From Deltaproteobacteria bacterium (lineage in GTDB: Bacteria > Bdellovibrionota > UBA2394), in the NCBI GenBank assembly GCA_017302715.1, contig JAFLCD010000004.1, positions 1 through 64,000 of the forward strand: 64,000 nt of DNA. The letters are read 5' to 3'. Under the pieces are notes generated by a model that ran no database searches, was not told the origin of the DNA, and saw nothing but the letters and a program-made list of their open reading frames with translations. How positions within the stretch are numbered: the stretch's first letter is position 1; each line of letters begins with the position of its first letter. This document shows, piece by piece, positions 41,479 through 52,146 of the stretch. Made by a program: the position numbers and the translations under genes.

Positions 41479-44316
41479 TTATTTTTGAGAACTCTCGGCA
41501 AGTTTCTTAAGTTCTCGATAATTTGTCTTGCCCGTTCCCAAGGTGGGAAGTTCGCTCACTTGAATTATTCTAGAAATTCGACTCAATCCTGAAAATCCTT
41601 TTTCGAAAAGATATCGATTCGCTTCTTCGACGTTTAAAGAGTTTCGTGAAACAACAACAAATTCAGCTCTTTCTTTTGTTTCGTCGGCCACGACGGCGAG
41701 AGGAGGGCCTTCTTTTGAATCAGAATATTTTTCCAGAAGAGCGGTTTCAATCGCTGGCATGGATACCATTTCTCCGCCAATTTTTACGAAACGTTTCAAT
41801 CGACCTTTAAAGAAAAGATAACCGTCTGCATCCATGCGAACAATATCGCCTGTATTATAAAAAGATTTTCCACCGATCTCTTGAAAAGGGGATGCCCCTG
41901 AATAATTAAGATAATTCGACATCACACTTTTTCCGCGAACGAGCAAAATGCCTTCGACATCTCTATGAGTTGTCGAAGGTGCGATCAGATTTCCTTTTTT
42001 ATCCATATTGCCTCGACCTTCAGTCAATACGGCTCCCGTCTCGGGATGAATCAAAACAAATTCCACCCAAGGAAGTGGAAACCCGATACTTCCTCGTCGA
42101 ATCGCGGAGGCAGGATTAGCAGAAATAATCGGTCCGGTTTCTGTAATGCCGTAACCTTCTCCGATTTGTATTTTAGAATTTTTATTTCTCACTAATTCAA
42201 TCACAGAATCAGGAAGTGCTTCTCCGCCCGTCATGACAGATCGAAGTGACTTCAGTTGCTCTGAAGTTGCGGCTTCAGCCATTCCCTTTATAAAAGTGGG
42301 AGTGCCAGCGGTGAAAGTGACGCCGTAAGCTTCTACGATTTTTGCAAGCATCGTGCTATCGAGAGGGTTCGGAGAATAAACAACGGGAATTCCAAAAATA
42401 AGTGGAGCCACTTGCATCACCGTGCTTCCGAACGAATGAAAGGGAGGCAAAAATCCAAGCATTTTATCTTCATGCGAGAGCGCACCAAAACTTAAAGCGC
42501 TGACAATATTACTCAGATGATTTTCGTGCGAAAGTGGCACGGCCTTTGGTAAATTTTCAGATCCACTTGTAAAAAGTATAACCGAAGTATCTTTAATATT
42601 TTCTCTCAGCCCCCGTATTCTGAAAGGATTAAACGTAGCCAATCGTGCAAAAATTTTATCTTTGAGTGTAACTTGTGTGCCTAAAGATTCCGCGAGAAAA
42701 AATTTATTTTGCAGAGCGGATAGATTCACTCCTTGTCCTTCAAGTTTATCGATCAGCGCTTGCGCGGTAACAATTTTTTGAATTCCTTGAGACTCAATCA
42801 TATGCTGAAGATTTCTTTCGCCCACCGTCCAATTGAGTTGTACAGGAATTTTTCCTGCAAATTGCGCAGCTAAAAGAAAAACATCTGCGCCTACAGAGGC
42901 TGGCAACATGAGACCTATTTTGTCTCCGGGCATTTTTTCAATAAGAGGTTTTAAAATAAAGACCGCGGTCAACAAATCTCGATTCGTCAAAACGCCTTTC
43001 ATCTGATCGGCGACGACAGGTAAGTTGGGTTGGCGAAGCGCTTGATCTAAAAAGGCTTCGGCCACACTTTTAGCTGTTGGTAATTTAAATTCTTGAGGTT
43101 TTGCGTCTTTCCATTTTTGAGGAACAGCCTTGAGTTCTATGTCTCCCGAAAGTACTTGGCCATTCATGGCGAGCATGCAGTCGGCGACGGTAAGAATCGA
43201 ATCTGGATTCGACTGCTGAACTCCAGATTGTTTTTCGATCCAAAGAATCAAATCCACTTTGCTAAGTGAATCGAGACCTAGGTCTTGCAGCTTCATTGTC
43301 TCTGAAAAAGTATTTTTGGATTTAAGAATCTCTTGAATTTTTAAAATCACTAAATTTTTTATATTTTCAGGCACCGCTTCAGCTGAGCGCTTGCTTTCGA
43401 ACTCCGATATAGTTGGCTCTGGAAGCGTCTTTGGTGTTCGTCCTTGCCAGAGGCCGTAATAGGGCACCCAGGTATTCGGCAAAACTTTTGAATTATAAAT
43501 TTTTTCCAAAAATCGATTGATGGTGGCGACATCCGCTTGTCTTGGAAAATCGGAAGCATCGACGAGAGTGAGTGAGACATTTCGCTTAGGCCCAAAGAAA
43601 ATTCCATTCGCAGTGGCAAAAGGAATTCCTCTAAGCATTGAAATTTTTGCATTGGGATATTTTCCAGTCGCCCCAAAGGTAAATGAGCTTCCCCAAAGTC
43701 CTTCTATTTTAAGAACGGCGATATTTGCATTGGGAACGGCGTCTAAAATTTGTTTTACACCCGAACGATTTCCTAAACTCTCTTCGGCTGATTTAGTGAT
43801 ATGTCCCGATGGATAAAGTAAAAAATTTTCTCCTCGATCGATTCCTTCGATGATTTCTTTTAAAGCATCCTTCGCTCGCTCCATCGATTCCTTTGTTCCC
43901 GAAGATAAATCGGGAATAATCACTGCTTTTAATTTTTCAGCAATCCATTTCATTGCGGGATAACCCAGCACCGATTCGGCCATCACAGGTCGCGGTCGTA
44001 ACTTCGAATCTAATGTTGACAGGACGATCGGCGGATCAATTAATCCTGGATGTTGAGGCAGCAGTAAAGTTCCCTTACCATTTTTTGAGGATGAAATATT
44101 TTCCAATCCATTAAGTTGAATGTGGTAACGAAGTTTTAAAATTTTTTGCAAAGTAGAAAGCGTTATGGATCTTATAAAACTCGGCTGAGTGCCGATCGCA
44201 GTCAGGGGGCCCTTGCATTTATCGTCTTTAGCGAACGCGGGCTGCACTAAAATTAAGAAACTGAATGCAGAGATAAAAAAATGATGAATGGCTGAATTGT
44301 CTTTGAAGAGACCCAT
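41479..44316 (-). CDS. Acyltransferase-ACP-AMP ligase fusion protein
   Basis: This 945-residue fusion starts with a signal-like hydrophobic segment (11-29, ending QPAFAK). A PlsC-type acyltransferase follows (about 80-290; HPGLID at 89-94 is the HX4D motif, and YPSGHI near 168 the third block). An acyl carrier segment has the phosphopantetheine Ser350 (DLGLDSLSK), and an adenylate-forming ligase occupies 415-945 (TSGSENLPKAVPLSH, GYGITETGP, YNTGDIVRMDADGYLFFKGR). It resembles Aas/acyl-ACP synthetase-acyltransferases but with a built-in ACP. The leader-like N-terminus conflicts with the ATP-using ligase being cytosolic; a membrane anchor is more plausible than export. Confidence 0.85.
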   Translation of the reverse strand: MGLFKDNSAIHHFFISAFSFLILVQPAFAKDDKCKGPLTAIGTQPSFIRSITLSTLQKILKLRYHIQLNGLENISSSKNGKGTLLLPQHPGLIDPPIVLSTLDSKLRPRPVMAESVLGYPAMKWIAEKLKAVIIPDLSSGTKESMERAKDALKEIIEGIDRGENFLLYPSGHITKSAEESLGNRSGVKQILDAVPNANIAVLKIEGLWGSSFTFGATGKYPNAKISMLRGIPFATANGIFFGPKRNVSLTLVDASDFPRQADVATINRFLEKIYNSKVLPNTWVPYYGLWQGRTPKTLPEPTISEFESKRSAEAVPENIKNLVILKIQEILKSKNTFSETMKLQDLGLDSLSKVDLILWIEKQSGVQQSNPDSILTVADCMLAMNGQVLSGDIELKAVPQKWKDAKPQEFKLPTAKSVAEAFLDQALRQPNLPVVADQMKGVLTNRDLLTAVFILKPLIEKMPGDKIGLMLPASVGADVFLLAAQFAGKIPVQLNWTVGERNLQHMIESQGIQKIVTAQALIDKLEGQGVNLSALQNKFFLAESLGTQVTLKDKIFARLATFNPFRIRGLRENIKDTSVILFTSGSENLPKAVPLSHENHLSNIVSALSFGALSHEDKMLGFLPPFHSFGSTVMQVAPLIFGIPVVYSPNPLDSTMLAKIVEAYGVTFTAGTPTFIKGMAEAATSEQLKSLRSVMTGGEALPDSVIELVRNKNSKIQIGEGYGITETGPIISANPASAIRRGSIGFPLPWVEFVLIHPETGAVLTEGRGNMDKKGNLIAPSTTHRDVEGILLVRGKSVMSNYLNYSGASPFQEIGGKSFYNTGDIVRMDADGYLFFKGRLKRFVKIGGEMVSMPAIETALLEKYSDSKEGPPLAVVADETKERAEFVVVSRNSLNVEEANRYLFEKGFSGLSRISRIIQVSELPTLGTGKTNYRELKKLAESSQK

Positions 44317-44457
44317 TTCTTATTAATCTTTCCCTCAAGTTCTTTGATTGCAAAACCTATGCCATCAAAGGCGCGAGTTCCGCGCGAGGAAGATCAATAA
44401 GAACAAGACTATATATAAGGAGAGTTTACGCAGATGCCCTCCACAGCGACTCGGATG

Positions 44458-44502
44458 CCCCAAACCTTGGGGACGGAGCAAAGCTAAAGTGGGGACGGAG
44501 CA
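44458..44502. repeat. CCCCAA/TTGGGG hairpin and two GGGGACGGAGCA repeats
   Basis: CCCCAA (44458-44463) pairs with TTGGGG (44467-44472) around ACC. GGGGACGGAGCA occurs at 44469-44480 and 44491-44502, 22 bp apart. Repeats with this core are typical of REP-like elements in several deltaproteobacteria-related genomes. They lie in the 220-bp gap upstream of fmdB-groESL, where no other gene is seen. A TTGACA follows at 44522, but no good -10 box pairs with it. Confidence 0.65.
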
Positions 44503-44556
44503 GTTTTTTAGGCCTCGATTCTTGACAATTTAGCAGTGCAACCTAAGTTCACTTTC

Positions 44557-44793
44557 GTGCCAATTTACGAGTATAAGTGCCTAAAAAATGGGCATATTTT
44601 CGAAGTTTTGCAGAGCGCTCGAGATAAGCCGGTTAAGAATTGTGAAATTTGCCAGAGTCCGGTAGAAAAACTCGTCTCGTCGTCAGCATTTCATTTGAAG
44701 GGCTCAGGCTGGTACGTGACGGATTATAAAAATTCGAAGAAAACTGAAAGTTTAAAGAAACCTGAAAAAACGGAGAAGAAGGAGAAAGCATGA
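44557..44793 (+). CDS. FmdB-family zinc ribbon protein
   Basis: This 78-residue protein starts [19 protein letters not shown] and continues with [20 protein letters not shown] and GSGWYVTDY. The Cys pairs (KC...CEIC) form a zinc ribbon, although the first pair has only one Cys where CxxCG is common. GTG at 44557 gives the family N-terminus; GTG at 44536 is an alternative. Such proteins are putative regulators of unknown action. The stop overlaps groES as ATGA, so they are co-translated. Confidence 0.85.
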   Translation: MPIYEYKCLKNGHIFEVLQSARDKPVKNCEICQSPVEKLVSSSAFHLKGSGWYVTDYKNSKKTESLKKPEKTEKKEKA

Positions 44794-45080
44794 AAATTCG
44801 ACCATTACAAGATCGAGTGATCGTTAAACGTGTAGCAGAAGAAGAACGAACCAAAGGTGGAATCTTGATTCCTGATACCGCTAAAGAAAAGCCAATGGAA
44901 GGCAAAGTCATTGCGGTTGGTAACGGAAAAATTTTAGAGAATGGTACGAAAGTCACTCCTGAAGTTAAAAAGGGCGACAAGATTTTGTTCGGTAAATATT
45001 CAGGCACAGAAGTTAAAATCGACGGCGAAGAACATTTGATTCTCCGCGAAGATGATATTTTAGGCGTACTCGAAGCTTAA
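44790..45080 (+). CDS. groES: Co-chaperonin GroES
   Basis: This 96-residue protein has [27 protein letters not shown] (in part the mobile loop), [28 protein letters not shown] and [12 protein letters not shown]. It is the lid of the GroEL cage. GGAG lies upstream of the ATG. The operon is fmdB-groES-groEL, and I found no CIRCE inverted repeat upstream. Confidence 0.98.
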   Translation: MKIRPLQDRVIVKRVAEEERTKGGILIPDTAKEKPMEGKVIAVGNGKILENGTKVTPEVKKGDKILFGKYSGTEVKIDGEEHLILREDDILGVLEA

Positions 45081-45113
45081 GTGATTCGAGCAACAAAAAG
45101 TTTAATTGATTAA

Positions 45114-46766
<1,653 letters not shown>

Positions 46767-46799
46767 CCAGTTTCTGTTGCTCTTTCGGAAAATTATTTC

Positions 46800-46830
46800 A
46801 AAAAGCCCCGGGAAACTGGGGCTTTTTTTT
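46800..46830 (+). terminator. Rho-independent terminator after groEL
   Basis: The stem AAAAAGCCCC/GGGGCTTTTT (46800-46809 with 46818-46827) has an 8-nt loop and a following T-run. Confidence 0.9.
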
Positions 46831-46872
46831 GGCCCGATTCTTGCTTATTTATAAGTTTTGAAGGTTTATGTA

Positions 46873-48114
46873 ATGATCTTGGTCCTTAGAAATTTTTTCA
46901 TTTTTTTGGCGATTTTACTGGTGCCTTATTTTTTGGTGGCTGAGCCCTTTCGTTTTCCAAAAAACTTAGATGAAGCCATAGCCATTCTTAAAGATACGAA
47001 ACCATTAAAAACTTCGGCTGAGGCGGACGCGATGGAGCCTGAGAATCGTCCAGACATAAGATATGCTTTAGATATTCTTCTTCAAAACTGGAACGATCCA
47101 AAAGCCCTTCCGGTTATCTTGAATTTGATTCATCCAGATCAGTTGTATGCCGTGATGGATGATATTTTAAATACCGAACGTTATCGAAATCTAAAAAGTA
47201 TTCCTGAAAATCCTGCAATTATTCGCGAGCTGCTTGCTTTGCTTGAGTTTGAAAAGTTTGATCCAAGTGATGCGGGAGAAGCTTTTTATTTTAAAAGCAA
47301 AAATTTAGAGTCTGAAGTGCGAACCTTTGCGGCCTTTTGTTTAGGTAAAATAAATTTTCAAACTCTCGATTTAAAAGACAAAGTTGTAAAGGCCTTAAGA
47401 AATTATATTTCAGATTCAGTCGATGAGTATGGACCCTCAACGGCTATGAGCGCTCTGAAAGATTTAGGCTTTAGGCATTTTCATTCAATCGTTTTATCTC
47501 ATTTAAGTTCTGCATCGTCTGCTCCAGCTCGTGTAGCTGCTTTGAATATATTGGCAGAGCAAGGCGCAAGGTTAACTCGAAGTGATCGCATTCTCATTGC
47601 TTCTGTTTTTCGGGACCATTTGCCGATACCTAGGCCTTTTAGAAGTGAAAAAAAATTAGAGAGAGCGAGAGATCGTTTAGATGTCAATGAAGCAGCCGCC
47701 ATTGCCTTTGGGTTAGATGAGCATTCCCTTAAGTCTCCATCTGGGGATCTTACAGATTTTGGTTTTATTTCAGTGGTTGAAAAAGTTTTAGAAAGAAAAT
47801 TGCAACCTGCAGAGCGCAAATTTTTGTTGCAGCTTCGCCCAGCCTCTGATTTTGCTACTTCGGATAATGCATCCCTCATAGATCCCTCTGAAGAGAAAGA
47901 TTTTAATCAATGGATGAAAAATAAATTTCCTCTCTTTGACCATGCCGGCATTTTAGATTTTAATTCTGTCACGGGAATCGCTGAAAAAAGAACTTTACTT
48001 GAAACGGGCCTTTTTGGAGTGACGATTCCACAGCGCTGGGCTCCGAATGCAGAATCAAAATGTATAAATCCGTTAAGAGATTTAGGTGTAAGCCATATCT
48101 GGGAAAATCTGTGA
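46873..48114 (+). CDS. Secreted helical-repeat hypothetical protein, copy 1
   Basis: This 413-residue product has a signal peptide (LRNFFIFLAILLVPYFLVA, cut before EPFRF). The mature part is alpha-helical with regular pairs suggesting HEAT-type repeats (FAAFCLGKINFQTLDLKDKV, APARVAALNILAEQGARLT). The C-terminus TGIAEKRTLLETGLFGV and DLGVSHIWENL is shared with the next gene. ATG at 46873 is chosen because AAGG lies 8 nt upstream; TTG at 46858 is an alternative. The stop overlaps the next GTG start by 4 bp. Family unknown; probably periplasmic or outer-membrane associated. Confidence 0.7.
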   Translation: MILVLRNFFIFLAILLVPYFLVAEPFRFPKNLDEAIAILKDTKPLKTSAEADAMEPENRPDIRYALDILLQNWNDPKALPVILNLIHPDQLYAVMDDILNTERYRNLKSIPENPAIIRELLALLEFEKFDPSDAGEAFYFKSKNLESEVRTFAAFCLGKINFQTLDLKDKVVKALRNYISDSVDEYGPSTAMSALKDLGFRHFHSIVLSHLSSASSAPARVAALNILAEQGARLTRSDRILIASVFRDHLPIPRPFRSEKKLERARDRLDVNEAAAIAFGLDEHSLKSPSGDLTDFGFISVVEKVLERKLQPAERKFLLQLRPASDFATSDNASLIDPSEEKDFNQWMKNKFPLFDHAGILDFNSVTGIAEKRTLLETGLFGVTIPQRWAPNAESKCINPLRDLGVSHIWENL

Positions 48115-49301
48115 AAATTGCTTTCATTTTTCTTTTCTTTATTTTTTCTGCTGCAACTTTTGCGCAAACCGGCTCTATTCAGCATGCGATCTCGATCCTT
48201 AAATCTGAAGGCTACGTTGAAGAAACATCCCAAATAAGCGCGATCAAAGATTTAACTGAACATTGGGATAAGCCAGAAGTTCTCGAAACTTTAATTTCTC
48301 TTATTCATCCTGAACAATCCGTCGAAATTGTAGAGGCTCTTGTGAAGTGTGAGGATTGTTATTGGAAGCTTACGCAAAGACCTGCCAAGCGAGAGACGGT
48401 CGAAGCTCTATTTAAACTGACTTCATTTAAATCTTTCGAGGGAGAAATAAATGATCAAATCAATAGAGAAATGTCTGCTGAAGTGAGGATATTTGCTCTT
48501 AATGCTCTTGGACTTCTGGATTATTACCAAGATGAAGAATTAAAACGCCAAGTCTTTGATCATTTTTATGACCTACTCTACGAATTCCAATTAGATAATT
48601 TTACGAAAGATTGGTATTCGGCCGCAATCATTCTGACGCGTCTTCGTCAGCAAAAAGAATCTTCTAAGCTGGATTTTTATTTAAGAAATATTTTAGAAAA
48701 TTTTTCAGGTGCAGAAATTAAGAAGGAGGCTTTGGCTATCTTAAGACAGAGAAACAGGTCATCCAAGTCTAGCAAGCTGGCTGTTGTACACGGTTTGATG
48801 AGCACTCGACCTCGCTTCTTAGGAAAAAATGCGAAAGTTATTCACGAAAGCGATGACAGTTTTTCGGTAAGAGCTTTAGAGTTTTTACGTATTCCCACAG
48901 AGCCCGAATATTGGTCGATGCCTCGAAATTCACCCACCGACGAAGGGGTTGTTGCGATGATTGAAACTCTCTTTGATCGCAGGCTTGTAAAGGATGAGTC
49001 AAAAAAACTTTTGAAAATCCGAAAAGAATTTCGAACAGAAGATGGAAGTAATCGATTTGAAATTAATTTCGAAGCAGAAAATGAAAATGTTCTCAAATCT
49101 TTAGAGCCGCTATTAGCGAGACTTCGCGCCGCCGGTGTTCAAGATTTAAATCCAGCAACAGGCGTAGCCGAAACTCGAATGCTTTTAGAGACTGGAATTC
49201 TTGGGATCAAAGTACCGCTGCGTTGGGGAATGCGCAGCCCTACACTTTGTTCAGTTCTTCTCAAGGATTTAGGGACGACCCATATTTGGGAAAAAATTTA
49301 G
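48111..49301 (+). CDS. Secreted helical-repeat hypothetical protein, copy 2 (paralog)
   Basis: This 396-residue paralog of the preceding gene has signal peptide KIAFIFLFFIFSAATFA cut before QTGS. Shared blocks are AISIL, LISLIHPEQ versus LNLIHPDQ, FALNALGLLDYY versus FAAFCLGKINF, TGVAETRMLLETGILGI and DLGTTHIWEKI. GTG at 48111 overlaps the TGA of copy 1; a longer frame from 48060 would place 17 residues before the signal and is rejected. The pair arose by tandem duplication. Function unknown. Confidence 0.7.
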   Translation: MKIAFIFLFFIFSAATFAQTGSIQHAISILKSEGYVEETSQISAIKDLTEHWDKPEVLETLISLIHPEQSVEIVEALVKCEDCYWKLTQRPAKRETVEALFKLTSFKSFEGEINDQINREMSAEVRIFALNALGLLDYYQDEELKRQVFDHFYDLLYEFQLDNFTKDWYSAAIILTRLRQQKESSKLDFYLRNILENFSGAEIKKEALAILRQRNRSSKSSKLAVVHGLMSTRPRFLGKNAKVIHESDDSFSVRALEFLRIPTEPEYWSMPRNSPTDEGVVAMIETLFDRRLVKDESKKLLKIRKEFRTEDGSNRFEINFEAENENVLKSLEPLLARLRAAGVQDLNPATGVAETRMLLETGILGIKVPLRWGMRSPTLCSVLLKDLGTTHIWEKI

Positions 49302-49316
49302 AAAGTTCTGGCTGAG

Positions 49317-49667
49317 TTATTCGAGAGTGGTCTCGGTATAATATCTAAAAGAATCATCGATAAAAGCAGAGTAGCGCGAGCCAAAAACTTTACGGAGATC
49401 GACTAAAAAGCTGCTAATTCTTTCGTCAATTTCGCTGAGCACTTCAGAACTAAAGCGCTTCTGCGGCATCGGCGTAACATTTTTGCCAAAGCGATCTTTA
49501 AATTCGTGTCGTCTCAAAGTTTCAAAAATTTCAGAGAATGGATATTCGAGAGTGAGATCTCGTAAGAATTCTTCGACTTCCTGTTGAATGCGAATTTGAA
49601 AAGGATCCAAGCCCGTATGCGGATCTCTCGTCTCTCGCAATTTGGAATCAGTCGAAGTCTGTTTCAC
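49317..49667 (-). CDS. Small hypothetical cytoplasmic protein
   Basis: This 116-residue, helix-rich, charged protein has no signal peptide (QQEVEEFLRDLTLEYPFSEIF, SEIDERISSFLVDLRKVFG). The GTG start has GGAGGG about 5 nt upstream. It is transcribed away from phoH. No family is recognised. Confidence 0.65.
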   Translation of the reverse strand: MKQTSTDSKLRETRDPHTGLDPFQIRIQQEVEEFLRDLTLEYPFSEIFETLRRHEFKDRFGKNVTPMPQKRFSSEVLSEIDERISSFLVDLRKVFGSRYSAFIDDSFRYYTETTLE

Positions 49668-49762
49668 GATCCCTCCACTTTTAGTGTAACAGATTTTTTA
49701 GTTTTTGCAGCCGTGTTTTTGATTGCTTAAAACAAGCGCAGCCAGGTACTACTAGAATTACT

Positions 49763-51178
49763 TTGGGTTTTGTTCATCATCTTGCAAAAAGTAAAGGGGA
49801 CGAAGATGTCTCCACGGGTCAAAAGAAATTTTTCATCTTAGATACAAATGTACTTTTGCATGATCCCAATGCGCTTTTTGCGTTTGGCGATAATACCGTT
49901 ATTATTCCTATTAAAGTTATTGAAGAGGTCGATAAATTTAAGCGCGATCTTACAGAGACCGGAAAGAGCGCTCGAACTTTTTGTCGAATGCTCGATGCAA
50001 TGCGTCAGTTTGGAAGTCTCGCCAATGGCGTGCCTTTGCAAGTAGCTGTAGATGCTATTTTGCCGAATAAATCGAAGAAGGTTCAAGGCGAGCTCAGAGT
50101 TTTTATTCGAGATGTATCGGCCGAAACAGAGAATTTGTTTAGAGCCGCGAACGACGCCGATTTACAGATTTTAATGGCGGCGATTGATCTCGCTAAAACT
50201 CATAAGCGAGTCGTTCTTGTTACTAAAGATGTTAACTTTAGAGTTCGTGCCGACGCTTATGGCATCACTGCTGTCGATTATGAATCTGAATCTCAGGTTG
50301 ATATCGATGAACTTTATTCAGGTTGGAGAGATCTAAAATTATCTGCTGAGGATCTTTCGCTATTTTATAAAAAGCGCGAACTCACCATTGAGCAGTGGGA
50401 AGAAGCTCCGCATGCAAATGAATATTTTGTTTTGCGTGATCGCGAGAATGATAAAAATACAGCTCTTGCAAAATGGGATTCTCATCAAAAGAAGATTGTT
50501 CCGATAATCGAATTAGCCAAAGGTCTTTGGGGAGTTCAGCCTCGAAACAAAGAGCAGAGATTCGCCATTGATATGTTGATGAATGATCAAATTCAACTCA
50601 TCACTTTGGTTGGAAAAGCTGGAACGGGAAAAACCATGCTCGCTTTGGCGGCAGGGCTTACGAAAGTTCTCGACGAAAATGTTTATACGAAGATGCTCGT
50701 TTCGCGATCTATTTTTCCTTTGGGTCGAGATTTGGGTGCGCTGCCTGGAGAGCTTGAAGAAAAACTTCGCCCATGGATGCAGCCTATTTTCGACAATTTT
50801 GAGTTTTTGCTTTCTTCTAAATCCGCGGGACGCGATCGCAGGGTTTCTTACAAAACAATTATGGAGTTTGGTGAGGTAGAGATCGAAGCTTTAAGTTATA
50901 TTCGCGGTCGAACGATTCCTAATCAATGGCTTGTCGTCGACGAGGCGCAAAATTTAACTCCGCATGAAATTAAAACTATCGTCACGCGTGCGGGCGAGGG
51001 AACCAAAGTTATTTTAACGGGCGATCCCTACCAAATCGATAATCCGTATATCGATGCTTCAAACAATGCGATCACCTTTGTGGCCGAGAAGTTTAAGAAT
51101 GAAGCTTTGGGTGCACATATTTTCATGACCAAAGGCGAAAGATCTCCATTGGCTGAATTAGCTTCGAATATTCTTTAA
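49763..51178 (+). CDS. PIN domain-PhoH ATPase fusion
   Basis: In this 471-residue protein, residues 20-150 are a PIN nuclease domain (FILDTNVLLHDP, IIPIKVIEEVDKFK, NDADLQILMAAIDLA, VVLVTKDVNFRVRADAYGI). The acidic residues needed for metal binding are visible. Residues 255-471 are a PhoH-like ATPase (Walker A GKAGTGKTM near 283, VSRSIFPLGRDLGALPG, Walker B WLVVDEAQNL, ILTGDPYQID). This is the YlaK/PhoH2 type, implicated in RNA processing. The start TTG at 49763 is the best in-frame option but lacks a close Shine-Dalgarno. Confidence 0.88.
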   Translation: MGFVHHLAKSKGDEDVSTGQKKFFILDTNVLLHDPNALFAFGDNTVIIPIKVIEEVDKFKRDLTETGKSARTFCRMLDAMRQFGSLANGVPLQVAVDAILPNKSKKVQGELRVFIRDVSAETENLFRAANDADLQILMAAIDLAKTHKRVVLVTKDVNFRVRADAYGITAVDYESESQVDIDELYSGWRDLKLSAEDLSLFYKKRELTIEQWEEAPHANEYFVLRDRENDKNTALAKWDSHQKKIVPIIELAKGLWGVQPRNKEQRFAIDMLMNDQIQLITLVGKAGTGKTMLALAAGLTKVLDENVYTKMLVSRSIFPLGRDLGALPGELEEKLRPWMQPIFDNFEFLLSSKSAGRDRRVSYKTIMEFGEVEIEALSYIRGRTIPNQWLVVDEAQNLTPHEIKTIVTRAGEGTKVILTGDPYQIDNPYIDASNNAITFVAEKFKNEALGAHIFMTKGERSPLAELASNIL

Positions 51179-51193
51179 AATAATCTTAAAAAA

Positions 51194-51733
51194 TTAAGGA
51201 AACATTCCGGGCAAGTTTTGAGTTGAATGCGTTCGACTTGCAATTTGCGCACATGAACCGTGGGATATCGTTCTTGAAGTGCTCGGGATCTTTCTCAGAA
51301 CATGAGTTTCAATTCCTGAAAGATCGTAAGAATGAACTTCAGAAATCGAAGGAACTTTTTGAGGGTTTGATTTTGAACTTAAGAAGAATTCGATTCGCAA
51401 TCCCTCTGTTTGTGCAGATCTTAAACTCGTGGCAATTTCTACTAAAGCTCTTACTTTCACATCCGGCGGAAGGCCTTCGTGAAGAGCTTTTGCAGACTCC
51501 AAAAAGCTTGAGCGAGCTAAACTAAACTGATTAAGCAGATGAGTAGTATTCACAAATCCAGAATTCTTTAAAACTTGAAGAGTAGAAGAAGATTCAAGTT
51601 TCGATGTATCTAAAGGAATGAGATGAAAATATCTGTAGGGATCAAGAGCGCTAGAATCTTTTGCTATTGCAGAAGTACTTGCGCTTAAACTTAAAATTAA
51701 AATATAAAATAAATTCCCCCAGCCCTTACCCAT
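51194..51733 (-). CDS. Secreted hypothetical protein
   Basis: This 179-residue protein has a signal peptide (NLFYILILSLSASTSAIA, cut before KDSS). The mature part is Ser-rich with no recognised motif and one Cys near residue 162. ATG at 51733 has AGAAGG only 2 nt upstream, which is close. It lies between phoH and hpf; function unknown. Confidence 0.55.
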   Translation of the reverse strand: MGKGWGNLFYILILSLSASTSAIAKDSSALDPYRYFHLIPLDTSKLESSSTLQVLKNSGFVNTTHLLNQFSLARSSFLESAKALHEGLPPDVKVRALVEIATSLRSAQTEGLRIEFFLSSKSNPQKVPSISEVHSYDLSGIETHVLRKIPSTSRTISHGSCAQIASRTHSTQNLPGMFP

Positions 51734-51804
51734 GCCTTCTAAGATTATTTAAAAGCCGCATTGCGTCAAGCTTTTCGAGCTGGGGTACTCCATATTTTTT
51801 TAAA

Positions 51805-52146
51805 TTAATCCCGAGAGCCTAAGGAAGCCTTTTTAAGTGGCTCTTTATGGTGATGCTTAGTCACCAACTTATCGTGCGCTTTGTGAATCTGAGTGCAAAT
51901 TTTATCGAACGCGACATCGATTTGCGCATATAAATTATCGCCTTCCTCTTTGGCAAAATAATCTTTTTTTTGAGTTTTATCGTGCCAGAAGACCTCGCAG
52001 TATTGTCGGTGTCTTTCGGCGCCAACGATCACGCGGATCAGCTCGCCCTCGGTGATATATCTTCTGATTTTTTCGGCCTGATCTTCGATATGGGTTTTAA
52101 GTCCATCTGTGCTGTGCATATCGCGGAAGTGAATTTCAAGTTTCAT
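51805..52146 (-). CDS. hpf: Ribosome hibernation promoting factor (short HPF/RaiA family)
   Basis: This 113-residue protein starts MKLEIHFRDMHSTDGLKTHIEDQAEKI (read as pieces) and includes KDYFAKEEGDNLYAQIDVAFDKICTQIHKAHDKL in its beta-alpha-beta fold, with a His/Lys-rich tail. The family binds the 30S subunit in stationary phase and blocks mRNA and tRNA sites. It is the short type because the C-terminal dimer domain of long HPF is absent. GGAGA lies before the ATG. Confidence 0.9.
   Translation of the reverse strand: MKLEIHFRDMHSTDGLKTHIEDQAEKIRRYITEGELIRVIVGAERHRQYCEVFWHDKTQKKDYFAKEEGDNLYAQIDVAFDKICTQIHKAHDKLVTKHHHKEPLKKASLGSRD

Noticed and set aside
44348-44533. Small open frame before fmdB
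   Set aside because: It runs through repetitive DNA, lacks a ribosome binding site and shows no protein-like pattern.
44317-44556. CIRCE operator upstream of groES
   Set aside because: No TTAGCACTC/GAGTGCTAA-type inverted repeat is present; only GGGGACGGAGCA repeats and a CCCCAA hairpin are seen.
48060-48110. Longer N-terminus for the second paralog
   Set aside because: It would place 17 charged residues before the signal peptide; GTG at 48111 gives a clean leader and stop-start overlap.
51223-51525. Plus-strand open frame opposite the secreted gene at 51194-51733
   Set aside because: The minus-strand frame has a signal peptide; the plus frame has neither a ribosome binding site nor a recognisable motif.
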